A DNA stretch of 64,000 nt from Rhodoferax saidenbachensis (GTDB lineage Bacteria > Pseudomonadota > Gammaproteobacteria > Burkholderiales > Burkholderiaceae_C): positions 124,001 to 188,000 of the forward strand of contig NZ_CP019239.1 of the NCBI RefSeq assembly GCF_001955715.1. Reading direction: 5' to 3'. Position numbers and translations under genes: made by a program. Below are positions 53,415 through 61,926 of this stretch, piece after piece (the first letter of the stretch is position 1; the number at the start of each line of letters is the position of its first letter). Below the pieces are notes generated by a model. That model saw only the letters and a list, made by a program, of their open reading frames with translations. It was not told the DNA's origin and did not search any database.

Positions 53415-54200
53415 TCAGCGCGGCGCCATGCGCAGCGCACCATCGAGACGGATCACCTCTCCGTTGAGGTGGCCGTTGGTGACGATATGGCAGGCCAGTT
53501 GGGCGAACTCTTCAGGGTGGCCCAGGCGTGGCGGGAAGGGGATGGAGGCGGCCAGCGACTGCTGCACGGCCTCAGGCAGTTCTTTCATCAGCGGCGTGGC
53601 GAACAGGCCGGGCGCCACGGTGCAGACGCGGATGCCGTGCTGCGCCAGGTCGCGCGCCATGGGCAGGGTCATGCCGACCAGGCCCCCCTTGGAGGCGCTG
53701 TAGGCCTGCTGGCCGACCTGGCCGTCGAAGGCGGCGACCGACGCCGTGAACATCATCACGCCACGCGCGCCGTCTTCCAAAGGTGGCAGCTTCACGCACT
53801 GGGCCGCGAAGAGGCGGCTGATGTTGTAGCTGCCGATCAGGTTGACTTTGATCACGCGCGCAAAGTCTTCCAGCGGCGCGGGGTTGCCGTCTTTGCCGAC
53901 GATGCGTTTGGCGCTGCCGATGCCGGCAATGTTCATCAAAATGCGCGCGGGGCCATGGGCGGCTGCGGCCTGCGCCAGTGCGGCGGAGACGCTTTCGGTG
54001 TTCGTGATGTCACAGACGCATGCCACGGCGCAGCCGTTACCGTATTGCGCGCCGATGTCGGCAGCCACTTTGGCGGCCAGTGCGGCGTTCACATCCAGCA
54101 CGGCGACCTTGGCGCCCAGGCGTGCCAGTTCGCGTGCCGTGGCCTCACCCAGGCCCGAGGCGCCGCCGGTGACCAATGCTGCTTGTCCTTCGATCTTCAT
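53415..54200 (-). CDS. SDR-family 3-hydroxyacyl-CoA dehydrogenase (CouN-like)
   Basis: 261 residues, classical SDR: TGGASGLGEATARELA for NAD binding, the VLDVN Asp selecting NAD, MNIAGIG (NAG-type), a Ser in FTASVAAF and the catalytic Tyr-x3-Lys in AYSASKGGLVG. It resembles type 10 17-beta-HSD/3-hydroxyacyl-CoA dehydrogenases. In this cluster it would oxidise the 3-hydroxy-3-arylpropionyl-CoA made by the hydratase to the beta-keto thioester. It follows the CoA ligase gene after 11 bp. Confidence 0.9.
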   Translation of the reverse strand: MKIEGQAALVTGGASGLGEATARELARLGAKVAVLDVNAALAAKVAADIGAQYGNGCAVACVCDITNTESVSAALAQAAAAHGPARILMNIAGIGSAKRIVGKDGNPAPLEDFARVIKVNLIGSYNISRLFAAQCVKLPPLEDGARGVMMFTASVAAFDGQVGQQAYSASKGGLVGMTLPMARDLAQHGIRVCTVAPGLFATPLMKELPEAVQQSLAASIPFPPRLGHPEEFAQLACHIVTNGHLNGEVIRLDGALRMAPR

Positions 54201-54211
54201 GTTGTATGTCC

Positions 54212-56080
54212 TCAGGGCTGGGGCTGCAGGATACCGGGTGCGCTGCCGTCGTGCAGGGCCTGTACCAGTGCATCGCGGTGCTTGAGCACGGCGCGCTGGT
54301 TGATCGAACCCTTGTCGGTGACCTCACCCTTGTCGATGGAGGGCGGCTCGGCGAGCAGCAGCGCGCGCGCGATGCGGTTGGCGCTGCCAGTCGCCTGGCG
54401 GGCCAGTTCGTTGAGCACCGCCTGGAGCCGATCACGCACGGGGGCACTGGCCAGCACGTCCGCCCAGGGCGCGTCGGCTGGCAGGCCACTGACGGCGCGG
54501 CAAGCGGGCGAGGGAAAGATCAGCGCGCCGACTTCTTTCATGTTCAGGCCCGTGAGCACCACGTCCTGCACGTAGGGGGCTCCGGTGACGATGAGCTTGG
54601 CACGCATCGGCCCCACGCTGACGAAGGTGCCGGTAGACAGCTTGAAGTCTTCGGCGATGCGGCCATCGAATTTGAGGCCGCGGTGCAGGTCGTCGGGGTT
54701 TATCCATTGCACGGCATCGCCGGTGCACAAATACCCTTCCTCGTCGAACGTGTCGCGTGTGGCCTGTTCGGAGCGCCAGTAACCGGGCGTCACATTGGGG
54801 CCTTTGTAGCGGACCTCGATTTTGTTGTCCACCTGCACCAGCTTGAGCGTCATGCCCGGCACCGGCACACCGATGTCGCCAGCTTTGACATTCGGGCTGT
54901 TGACAAACATGGCCGAAGGGGCGGACTCGGTCATGCCCAGCCCTGTGGCCATGACGATGCGTTCGCCCACCTCGGACTCGGCGGTCTGGTGCAGGCTGTC
55001 CCAAACGGGTTGCGCGAGTCCCGCACCCGAATAGAAGAACATGCGCACGCGCGACAACAGGTTGCGGCGCAATGCGGCGTCGGTCTGCATCGCCTGGGCG
55101 ATCATTTCGAACCCGGTGGGTACGTTGAAGTACAGCGTGGGGGCAATCTCGCGCAGGTTGCGCAGGGTCTCACCGACCAGTGCAGCGGTGGGCTTGCCAT
55201 CGTCGATGTAAAGCGTGCCGCCGTGCTGCAGGGTCAGCCCTACATTGTGGTTACCACCAAAGGTATGGTTCCATGGCAGCCAGTCCACAAAGATGGGGGG
55301 CGCCTCTGCCAGCACGGGCAGGGACAGCGTGATTTGCTGCAAATTGGCACACCACATGCGGTGGGTGTTGATCACCGGCTTGGGCATCTTGGTCGAGCCC
55401 GAGGTGAACAGGAATTTGGCAATGGTGTCGGGACGTACCGCATGCATGGCAGCATCCACCGCCGCACTGGCAACGGTGTTGCGCAGCAGATCAAACGCCG
55501 TGGTCTGGCGGCCTTCGATGGCACCTTGTGCCAACACCACTTCCACGTCCGCACCCACGGTGGCCTGGATGGCGCGTCCGTAGCGCGCACCGTCGGCCGC
55601 GAACACCATGCCGGGTGTCAGCGTGGTCAAGACATGGCGCAGCTTGTCGTAGTCCTGGCTGACCGTGGCATAGGCCGGGGAGACCGGGCAGTACGGAATG
55701 CCGGCGTAGATGCAACCCAATGCGAGCAATGCATGTTCGAGCGTGTTTTCGCTGAGGATCACCACAGGGCGTTCGGCGTTCAGTTGTCGGTCCAGCAGGG
55801 CCTGGCCGATGCGGCGCGCGCTGTCCAGTGCCTGCGCGTAGCTGATGTGCTGCCAGTCACCCGTACGGCCTTCGCCGAGTTGCGCGCGGCGGGCCATGAA
55901 GCTGCGATCGGGTTCCGCTTCTGCCCAGTGCACCAGAAAGTCGCTGAGGCGCCGGGCATAGGCGCCCAGGGGTAAATCGGCTTGCACGTAGTGCGTGCCA
56001 GGCGTGCCTTCGCGTACCGAGACGCGGGTGACCCCAAAGGGCACCGGTCGGTAACGCGGGGTGGTGGATGTCTCGCTCAT
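54212..56080 (-). CDS. fcs: Feruloyl/p-coumaroyl-CoA synthetase (CouL-like)
   Basis: 622 residues, adenylate-forming ligase. The AMP-binding P-loop is FLFTSGSTKMPKPVINTH; further motifs are MATGLGMTESAP and CTGDAVQWINPDDLHRGLKFDGRI. The overall organisation matches feruloyl-CoA synthases (about 620 residues) rather than acetyl- or fatty-acyl-CoA ligases. It activates ferulate or coumarate with ATP and CoA in the cytoplasm. No vanillin dehydrogenase or hydratase/lyase is nearby, so the product should enter a beta-oxidation-like route. It is the second gene of the minus-strand operon. Confidence 0.9.
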   Translation of the reverse strand: MSETSTTPRYRPVPFGVTRVSVREGTPGTHYVQADLPLGAYARRLSDFLVHWAEAEPDRSFMARRAQLGEGRTGDWQHISYAQALDSARRIGQALLDRQLNAERPVVILSENTLEHALLALGCIYAGIPYCPVSPAYATVSQDYDKLRHVLTTLTPGMVFAADGARYGRAIQATVGADVEVVLAQGAIEGRQTTAFDLLRNTVASAAVDAAMHAVRPDTIAKFLFTSGSTKMPKPVINTHRMWCANLQQITLSLPVLAEAPPIFVDWLPWNHTFGGNHNVGLTLQHGGTLYIDDGKPTAALVGETLRNLREIAPTLYFNVPTGFEMIAQAMQTDAALRRNLLSRVRMFFYSGAGLAQPVWDSLHQTAESEVGERIVMATGLGMTESAPSAMFVNSPNVKAGDIGVPVPGMTLKLVQVDNKIEVRYKGPNVTPGYWRSEQATRDTFDEEGYLCTGDAVQWINPDDLHRGLKFDGRIAEDFKLSTGTFVSVGPMRAKLIVTGAPYVQDVVLTGLNMKEVGALIFPSPACRAVSGLPADAPWADVLASAPVRDRLQAVLNELARQATGSANRIARALLLAEPPSIDKGEVTDKGSINQRAVLKHRDALVQALHDGSAPGILQPQP

Positions 56081-56110
56081 GGGTTTTCTTTTTGTTTGCG
56101 GTGGCGGGGA

Positions 56111-56893
56111 TCAGCCTTTGCTGACCTTGGCGGCCTTGCCGTCTAGGAAGGCGCGTACGCGCTGTTTGGCTTCAGGGGCGCTTTGGGCGATGGCGGCCAT
56201 CATGGCTTCGGTCAGGAAACCCTGGTCGGCCGGTTGTTCGGCAATGCGTGGCAGGGCATGGATCAGTGCATAGTTGGTCAGCGGGGCGTTTTGTGCCACG
56301 CGTACGGCCAGTTCCAACGCCTTGTCAAAGGCCGTGCCTTGTGGGACGAGGTACTGCGCGAAGCCGACTTTTTCACCGTCAACGGCGTTGTAGACGCGGC
56401 CGGTCAACATCATGTCGCTCATGCGCGCCGCACCGATCAGGCGCGGAATGCGCACCGCCCCGCCGCCTCCGACGAAGATGCCGCGCGAGCCTTCGGGCAG
56501 CGCATAAAAAGTGGACTCGTCGGCCACACGAATGTGGCAGGCGCTGGCCAGCTCCAGGCCGCCGCCCACCACGGCACCATGCAGGGCAGCGATTACGGGC
56601 ACCGGGCCGTACTGCACGCGTTCCAGCGCGCTATGCCACATGCGGGAGTGGTACAGGCCCTGGCCTGCGTCACGCTCTTTGAGCTCGCTGAGGTCCAGGC
56701 CGGAGCAGAAGTGATCGCCCTCGCCGGTGAGGACCGCAGCGCGTACGCCTTCGGGCATGTTGTCAAACAGGTCACGCAGGGCGAGGACGAGTCCGTCGTT
56801 GAGCGCATTGCGCTTGGCAGGGCGCGTCAACCGGATGACGGCTACTTCCTGTTGCTCGCCGCGGCGTTCGAAATGGAGGTCGGGGTTCTTCAT
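56111..56893 (-). CDS. Enoyl-CoA hydratase/crotonase family protein (CouM-like)
   Basis: 260 residues from ATG 56893; the open frame continues 17 codons into the operator and is not used. Crotonase fold: RPAKRNALNDGLVLALRDL, the oxyanion loop GDHFCSGLDLSEL and VIAALHGAVVGGGLELAS. Both catalytic Glu of true hydratases are present (GGGLELAS and ALPEGSRG). The vanillin-forming hydratase/lyase signature is absent. It probably hydrates hydroxycinnamoyl-CoA. It is the first gene of the operon, and its promoter region holds a strong palindrome. Confidence 0.9.
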   Translation of the reverse strand: MKNPDLHFERRGEQQEVAVIRLTRPAKRNALNDGLVLALRDLFDNMPEGVRAAVLTGEGDHFCSGLDLSELKERDAGQGLYHSRMWHSALERVQYGPVPVIAALHGAVVGGGLELASACHIRVADESTFYALPEGSRGIFVGGGGAVRIPRLIGAARMSDMMLTGRVYNAVDGEKVGFAQYLVPQGTAFDKALELAVRVAQNAPLTNYALIHALPRIAEQPADQGFLTEAMMAAIAQSAPEAKQRVRAFLDGKAAKVSKG

Positions 56894-56917
56894 GTTGCGT
56901 TTCTTTCTGGAATTGAT

Positions 56918-56940
56918 TATGGTTATAAAATATAACCATA
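56918..56940. promoter_or_regulatory. Perfect palindromic operator in the divergent hydroxycinnamate promoter
   Basis: tatggttata (56918-56927) and tataaccata (56931-56940) are perfect complements around aaa. The symmetry continues with ttgat and atcaa on the outside with a 1-bp slip. It lies 24 bp before the hydratase start and 75 bp before the amidohydrolase start. It is a good candidate for binding by the cluster's MarR protein. Confidence 0.7.
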
Positions 56941-57015
56941 TCAAGCGCTAAACGCTCGCTTTTACTAGCGTTTTCCCTAGGGTGCCAACACGGCATCTGC
57001 TGCAAGGATGCCGTC

Positions 57016-57879
57016 ATGGACCACAAAAACCTCGTCGCCATTGATATCCACACGCACGCTGAAGTCAGTTGCCGGAACCCGTTTGACAACTACGGTGAGG
57101 AGTACGACCGCGCGGCGGACAAGTACTTCCGTTCCAGCCAGCGTCCGACCATTGCGGAGACCATTGCCTACTACCGCGAGCGCAAGCTGGGTCTGGTGAT
57201 GTTCACGGTGGACAGCGAGTCGCAACTGGGGCGCCGCCGCATCCCGAACGAGGAAATCGCTGACGCGGCCAAGGCCAACAGCGACATGATGATCGCCTTC
57301 GCCAGCATCGATCCGCACAAGGGAAAGATGGGTGCGCGGGAGGCACGCCGCCTGATTGAGGAACACGGCATCAAGGGCTTCAAGTTCCATCCCACGGTGC
57401 AGGGCTACTACCCGTACGACAAGATGGCCTGGCCAATTTACGAAGTGATTGCGGAGTACAAACTACCGGCCATCTTCCACACCGGCCACAGTGGCATTGG
57501 CAGTGGCATGCGCTGCGGCGGTGGTTTGCGTTTGGAGTACAGCAACCCCATGCACCTGGACGATGTGGCCATCAGCTTTCCTGACATGCAGATCGTCATG
57601 GCGCACCCCAGCTTTCCCTGGCAGGACGAAGCGCTCTCCGTGGCCACGCACAAACCGAATGTCTGGATCGACCTGTCAGGCTGGAGTCCCAAGTACTTTC
57701 CCAAGCAGTTGGTGCAGTACGCCAATACGCTGCTGAAAGACCGCGTGTTGTTCGGCTCGGACTACCCGCTGATCACACCCGAGCGCTGGATGAAGGACTT
57801 CGAGGAAGCCGGCTTCAAGCCCGAGGTGATGCCTGGCATCCTCAAGGGCAACGCAGTGCGCTTGCTGGGCCTCGCTTAA
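57016..57879 (+). CDS. Amidohydrolase-superfamily hydrolase, probable beta-ketoacyl-CoA-cleaving enzyme (CouO-like)
   Basis: 287 residues, TIM-barrel amidohydrolase. Metal motifs: His12 and His14 in IDIHTHAE, KGFKFHPTVQGYYP, IFHTGHSG, IVMAHPSFPWQ and the late Asp in FGSDYPLI. Proteins of this type accompany CouL, CouM and CouN in Rhodococcus, where CouO is proposed to cleave the hydroxyphenyl-beta-ketoacyl-CoA to the hydroxybenzoate and acetyl-CoA. It is divergent from the operon and shares the palindromic promoter region, so it is co-regulated. It is a different branch from the amidohydrolase at 16523. Confidence 0.85.
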   Translation: MDHKNLVAIDIHTHAEVSCRNPFDNYGEEYDRAADKYFRSSQRPTIAETIAYYRERKLGLVMFTVDSESQLGRRRIPNEEIADAAKANSDMMIAFASIDPHKGKMGAREARRLIEEHGIKGFKFHPTVQGYYPYDKMAWPIYEVIAEYKLPAIFHTGHSGIGSGMRCGGGLRLEYSNPMHLDDVAISFPDMQIVMAHPSFPWQDEALSVATHKPNVWIDLSGWSPKYFPKQLVQYANTLLKDRVLFGSDYPLITPERWMKDFEEAGFKPEVMPGILKGNAVRLLGLA

Positions 57880-57897
57880 GCCGCGCGGCCAGCACGC

Positions 57898-59199
57898 TTA
57901 CATGCCGTAGAACTTGAAGTTCATCTCTGGCCGGTTGCCGTGGATCAGTTCGGCAATGGCCTTGCCGGACCCCGCGCCGTGCGTCCAGCCCAGCGTGCCG
58001 TGGCCGGCGTTGACCCAGAGTTTTTGCACCTTGGTCTTGCCGATGTAGGGAATGTTCGTTGGTGTGGCGGGGCGCAGGCCAGTCCAGAAGCGCGGGTTGC
58101 CACCTTCGGATTCCAGACGGGTGTCGCACACGCCGGGGAACACGGTCTCCACGCGGCGCGCGAGCATGTGGCAGCGCGCCTGGCTGAGCGCACTGTCCAG
58201 CCCGGTGTCGTAGCCGCCCACTTCGATGGTGCCGGCAATACGCAGCTCGTCGCCCAGACGGCTCATGGCGCACTTGACGGAGTCGTCGATGAAGCTGACT
58301 TGCGGCGCGAGTTCAGGCTTGAGGATCTTGAAAGTCGCGCTGTAGCCCTTGCCGGGGTAGATCGGCAGGTTCACGCCCACGGTGCGCAGCAGCGGCGCGG
58401 TGTAGGAACCCATGGACAGCACAAACTGATCGCTTTGCAGATCGGTGGTCTTGCCGGTGACCTGGTCACGCACGGTGACGGACTGCAACTGGTGGTTCTG
58501 CTGGTTGAGCGCCATCACGTCGTGTTGCCAGAGGAACTGCACGCCACGCTCAGCGCAGCGTTTGGCCAGTTCCTGCGTGAAGACGCGCGCGTCACCGCTC
58601 TCGTCGCTGGCGGTGTAGGTACCGCCCACGATGTGGTCGGCAAACTGCTTGAAGGCCGGTTCGATCTGCAGCAGTTCTTGTTTGCTGACCACGCGGCGGT
58701 TCACGCCGTATTTGATCATCAGCGCCGCGGCACCCGCAGCGCCGTCAAAGGATTCCTGGTCCACATAGTAGTGGGCAATGCCTTTTTCGAGGCGGTTGTA
58801 TTCAATGCCTGTTGTATTCACCACGTCCTTGAGCGCGGCGTGGCTGTAGGAGCCCAGCGCCACGAGCTGCTGCACATTGCGCTCGAATGCAGCGTCATTG
58901 CAGTTGGCCAAAAACTCCAGGCCCCAGCGGTACTGGTGCCAGCCTTCGCCGATAGGGAATTGCGGCCGGAACAGCAGCGGAGCTTCCTTGCTGAACATCC
59001 ATTTGAGGGCTTTCCACGGGGCTTCCTTGTTGGCCCAAGGCTCGCAGTAGCTCACTGAAATCTGCGCCGCGTTGGCAAAGCTGGTTTCCAGGGCGGCGTC
59101 GGCCTGGCGGTCGACCACGGTCACCTCGTGCCCGCGCTCGGCCAGGTGCCACGCGGTGCTCACGCCAATAATGCCTGCACCAAGAACAGTAATTTTCAT
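57898..59199 (-). CDS. dadA: D-amino acid dehydrogenase
   Basis: 433 residues from ATG 59199 (MKITVLGAGIIGVSTAWHLA); a much longer frame upstream is antisense to the LysR gene. FAD-binding GAGIIG at 7-12 and VVDRQADAALETSFANA are followed by a DAO-type fold with SYCEPWANKEAP, YTASDESGDARVFTQEL and the C-terminal GHGTLGWTHGAGSGKA. The membrane-associated enzyme oxidises D-alanine and other D-amino acids to keto acids, passing electrons to the respiratory chain. No alanine racemase is adjacent. It diverges from an ArgP-like regulator. Confidence 0.94.
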   Translation of the reverse strand: MKITVLGAGIIGVSTAWHLAERGHEVTVVDRQADAALETSFANAAQISVSYCEPWANKEAPWKALKWMFSKEAPLLFRPQFPIGEGWHQYRWGLEFLANCNDAAFERNVQQLVALGSYSHAALKDVVNTTGIEYNRLEKGIAHYYVDQESFDGAAGAAALMIKYGVNRRVVSKQELLQIEPAFKQFADHIVGGTYTASDESGDARVFTQELAKRCAERGVQFLWQHDVMALNQQNHQLQSVTVRDQVTGKTTDLQSDQFVLSMGSYTAPLLRTVGVNLPIYPGKGYSATFKILKPELAPQVSFIDDSVKCAMSRLGDELRIAGTIEVGGYDTGLDSALSQARCHMLARRVETVFPGVCDTRLESEGGNPRFWTGLRPATPTNIPYIGKTKVQKLWVNAGHGTLGWTHGAGSGKAIAELIHGNRPEMNFKFYGM

Positions 59200-59259
59200 C
59201 TTTGGAGTGTCCGACAAAGCTGCCTGAACTAAAAGCAAAATCACCGGGTTTGCGAAAAC

Positions 59260-59274
59260 ATTAGCATTGCTAAT
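59260..59274. promoter_or_regulatory. Candidate LysR/ArgP box between dadA and its divergent regulator
   Basis: ATTAGCA-T-TGCTAAT, a perfect 15-bp dyad with T-N11-A (59261 and 59273), 60 bp upstream of dadA and about 60 bp upstream of the regulator. Confidence 0.55.
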
Positions 59275-59331
59275 AATTCTGCGGGTCAGATCTTCAGCTC
59301 TGCCCCCTGCTGATAAAGGATGTTTAAAGCG

Positions 59332-60300
59332 ATGCGCAACTTTGATACAGATGCCCTGGAGTGCCTGGCGGCCATTGTGGAGGAGGGCGGCTTTGAGCGC
59401 GCTGCAGTGCGTCTGTCCATCACCCAGTCGGCTGTCTCCCAGCGCCTGCGCGCGTTGGAGGCCCAGGTGGGCACGGTGCTGCTGGTGCGCAGCCGCCCGC
59501 TCAAACCCACGGCGGCAGGGCGCCTGCTGATACGCCATGCGCTGCATATGCGCCTGCTGCGCGCCGATCTGGACACCGATTTGCAGGACCTGACGCCAGG
59601 CATGGGCGCGGCGCGCGAGGAAGACCGTGTTTCGATCGCCATCAACGCCGATAGCATCGCCACCTGGGCGCTGCCCGCGCTGGGCCCGCTGGTCACCGCC
59701 GGGCTGCCGCTGGAGATCATCACCGACGACCAGGACTTCACCCATGAATGGCTGCGCGAAGGCCAGGTGCTGGGCTGTGTGACCACGCTCAAACAGGCGC
59801 TGCGCGGCTGCAAGGTGCTGCCGCTGGGGGCCATGCAGTATGTCGCCGTAGCCAGCGCGAATTACGCAGCGACGCATTGCCCGCAGGGCCTCACGCCACA
59901 CAACTTCCGTGACATCCCGTTCATCGCCTTCAACCGCAAGGACGATTTGCAGACCGAGTTTGTCAGCCGTGCCTGCGGCCTGCGCCGCGTCAAGCTGAGC
60001 CAGCGTTTTGTACCCAGCTCGGAAGGCCAGGTGCGCGCTGCGCTGGACGGCTGGGGCGCCACGGTGGTGCCGGAGCTGCAGGTGCGTGCGCTGCTGGCCA
60101 GCGACGCGCTGGTCAACCTGGCGCCCGGCGTGACGCTGCCGGTCGACCTGTATTGGCACTGCTGGAACCTGGATTCGGCCGTGATTGACAGGTTGACCGC
60201 CGCGCTGGCCGGGGCCGCCGCGTCGGCACTGGCACTGAAGCCGGGCAAGTCCGCCAAACCAGCCGCACGGTCGACTGCCAAGAAAACTGCACGGTCATAA
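59332..60300 (+). CDS. LysR family regulator, ArgP/LysG-like
   Basis: 322 residues from the ATG at 59332, favoured because aaagga lies 11 bp upstream; an ATG at 59320 overlaps that site. The N-terminus DALECLAAIVEEGGFERAA and SITQSAVSQRLRALE is the ArgP/IciA pattern, and the effector domain has VSIAINADSIATWALPAL. ArgP proteins sense lysine or arginine and often control an exporter; here the divergent gene is dadA, so an amino-acid-responsive control of D-amino-acid oxidation is inferred. An unusual basic tail (about the last 25 residues, Lys/Ala-rich, KKTARS end) extends beyond the family's usual end. Confidence 0.88.
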   Translation: MRNFDTDALECLAAIVEEGGFERAAVRLSITQSAVSQRLRALEAQVGTVLLVRSRPLKPTAAGRLLIRHALHMRLLRADLDTDLQDLTPGMGAAREEDRVSIAINADSIATWALPALGPLVTAGLPLEIITDDQDFTHEWLREGQVLGCVTTLKQALRGCKVLPLGAMQYVAVASANYAATHCPQGLTPHNFRDIPFIAFNRKDDLQTEFVSRACGLRRVKLSQRFVPSSEGQVRAALDGWGATVVPELQVRALLASDALVNLAPGVTLPVDLYWHCWNLDSAVIDRLTAALAGAAASALALKPGKSAKPAARSTAKKTARS

Positions 60301-60347
60301 ATTAACCCCACACTCCACATTTCGACGCCAATGGCTAAACTGTGGGC

Positions 60348-60965
60348 ATGAAATCCAGCAACGTGGTCAAAGTGTCCTTCAAGGAGCAAATGCTCCAGGC
60401 GCGTGAAGACGCCATCATCCGCACCGTGAATCGCCTGCTCGCCGAGAAGGGCTTTGAGGCCATGACGGTGGACGAAGTCGCCGCCGACGTGGGCATTGCC
60501 AAGGCCAGCCTGTACAAACATTTCCCGAGCAAGGAAGACTTGGCCGCTGCCGCCATGGTGGGCGTGATGCGCCGGGCGCAGGACTACATCAAGGCCCTGC
60601 CTGCAGACGCCACGCCGCTGGAAAAGCTGCGCACCGTGGTGCGCTGGACCATGGAGCTCAAGCTGGCTGGCGAGATGCCTTCGCTGCCGAGCCAGAACTC
60701 CACGCTGCGCGCCACCCTGATCGCCAACCGGGACTATATGGACGGTCTGATGGAGGTCAGTGACCATCTGGGCGCGTGGATCGAAGCCGCGCAGGCGCAC
60801 GGCGCGCTCAACCCGCAGTTGCCCGCCATCGCCGTGCTCTACACCCTGTACGCACGCGCTTGCGACCCGGTGCTGGAGTTCCTCAAGATGGGCGGACAAC
60901 ACAACGATGCGCAAATCATCGAACTCGTGATGTCCACCTGTTTTGATGGTCTAAACGCCCGTTAG
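60348..60965 (+). CDS. TetR family transcriptional regulator
   Basis: 205 residues from ATG 60348. N-terminal HTH: IIRTVNRLLAEKGFEAMTVDEVAADVGIAK (pieces), closing with ASLYKHFPSKEDL. The C-terminal ligand domain has YIKALPADATPLEKLRTVVRWT and is not diagnostic. There is no adjacent target on the same strand; it lies between the ArgP-like gene and the convergent aldose epimerase gene. The stop codon abuts the dispersed repeat copy H, which fills the gap. Confidence 0.9.
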   Translation: MKSSNVVKVSFKEQMLQAREDAIIRTVNRLLAEKGFEAMTVDEVAADVGIAKASLYKHFPSKEDLAAAAMVGVMRRAQDYIKALPADATPLEKLRTVVRWTMELKLAGEMPSLPSQNSTLRATLIANRDYMDGLMEVSDHLGAWIEAAQAHGALNPQLPAIAVLYTLYARACDPVLEFLKMGGQHNDAQIIELVMSTCFDGLNAR

Positions 60966-61010
60966 TCCTGATGGAATCTGCGCAAGCAGCTATCAAAAGC
61001 AGAGCGCTTT
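60966..61010 (-). repeat. Dispersed repeat, copy H, filling a convergent gap
   Basis: Minus strand: gctctgcttttgatagctg, cttgcgcagattccatcag. The hairpin and core are conserved, the tail is diverged. It spans the whole gap between the TetR and epimerase stop codons, and its left end contains the epimerase stop. Confidence 0.6.
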
Positions 61011-61926
61011 AGGGCAAATTGGAGAAACGCCACTCCGTGTGCAACGTGAGTGTTTCACCGGTTTGCAGCACCCGCAGGCCCGGCTGGCCGTCCACATGGA
61101 ACGCATCGATCGGGTGGGTGATGGGCTCAAAACAAAACGCCGGGCCTTGCGCCGGGCGGTAGAGCAGGCAAAAGCCGTCGTTCTGTTTGCGCGCTTCAAT
61201 CTCGGGTACCCGCATCTCCAGTTGCAGCTGGTGTTCGGGCCAGGTGATGCGCGCCGCGCCGGACCAGCCGGTGTAGGCGTTGTCTACCAGCGTGCCGTTC
61301 ACATTCAGCCCGTCACACGGGTCCCAACTGGGCGGAAACGCGGTGGTGTGGGCCACTGGCAGCGGGTCTACACCGCTGAGCCATACCCCTTGCACTGGCG
61401 CATGCAGGCGCGTGGCCGGCGTGCGTAAAAACCAGGGGTGTTGGCCCAGGCCGTAGGGCAGTGGTTGCGCGCCGGTGTGGGTGACGCTCAGGGTTTGGTC
61501 CATGCCACCTTTGCGCAGCACAAATCGCTGCAGTGCGCGGTAGGCATACGGGTTGCCTTCGAACTGCTGGGAGTGCAACGTCATCTCCAGTGTGTTCGCC
61601 GCGGGCTGCTCCAGCTTCCAGGCCTGCAGCCAGCCGTCGCCATGGATGGGGTAGGGCTCGCCGATGCGGTTGACCCGCATGCGGTGGAACACGTCGCCCT
61701 GGGTAAACCCACCCTGGCTAATACGGTTGGACCATGGCACCATGGCAAACGAGGCCAGCGAATAACGGTCCGGGTTGCGGCCGTCCCAGGGGCGCCACAG
61801 GTCCAGCGCACCCTGCGCGCGTTCGAGTTGCCAGGCGGCGACACCGCCGCCCAGACTGGGCACCAGCCCCAGCCGCTGCCCCGCGTGTTGCAGCCAGTGG
61901 ATGGGGTGGGGATTGTTCGCGGACAT
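61009..61926 (-). CDS. Aldose 1-epimerase family protein
   Basis: 305 residues. Galactose-mutarotase-like beta-sandwich with FAMVPWSNRISQGGF, the catalytic His region PYPIHGDGWLQAW, LPYGLGQHPWF with the second active-site His, and CFEPITHPID near the end carrying the catalytic Glu. It interconverts anomers of a hexose or pentose. It is divergent from the ytfQ-type sugar importer, so the sugar is probably the one that importer brings in (galactose or arabinose type). The last codon and stop lie in repeat copy H. Confidence 0.88.
   Translation of the reverse strand: MSANNPHPIHWLQHAGQRLGLVPSLGGGVAAWQLERAQGALDLWRPWDGRNPDRYSLASFAMVPWSNRISQGGFTQGDVFHRMRVNRIGEPYPIHGDGWLQAWKLEQPAANTLEMTLHSQQFEGNPYAYRALQRFVLRKGGMDQTLSVTHTGAQPLPYGLGQHPWFLRTPATRLHAPVQGVWLSGVDPLPVAHTTAFPPSWDPCDGLNVNGTLVDNAYTGWSGAARITWPEHQLQLEMRVPEIEARKQNDGFCLLYRPAQGPAFCFEPITHPIDAFHVDGQPGLRVLQTGETLTLHTEWRFSNLP

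Noticed and set aside
59200..60159. A long upstream extension of dadA on the minus strand
   Set aside because: It is antisense to the ArgP-like gene. The FAD-binding GAGIIG motif normally begins within 10 residues of the DadA start, as it does at 59199.
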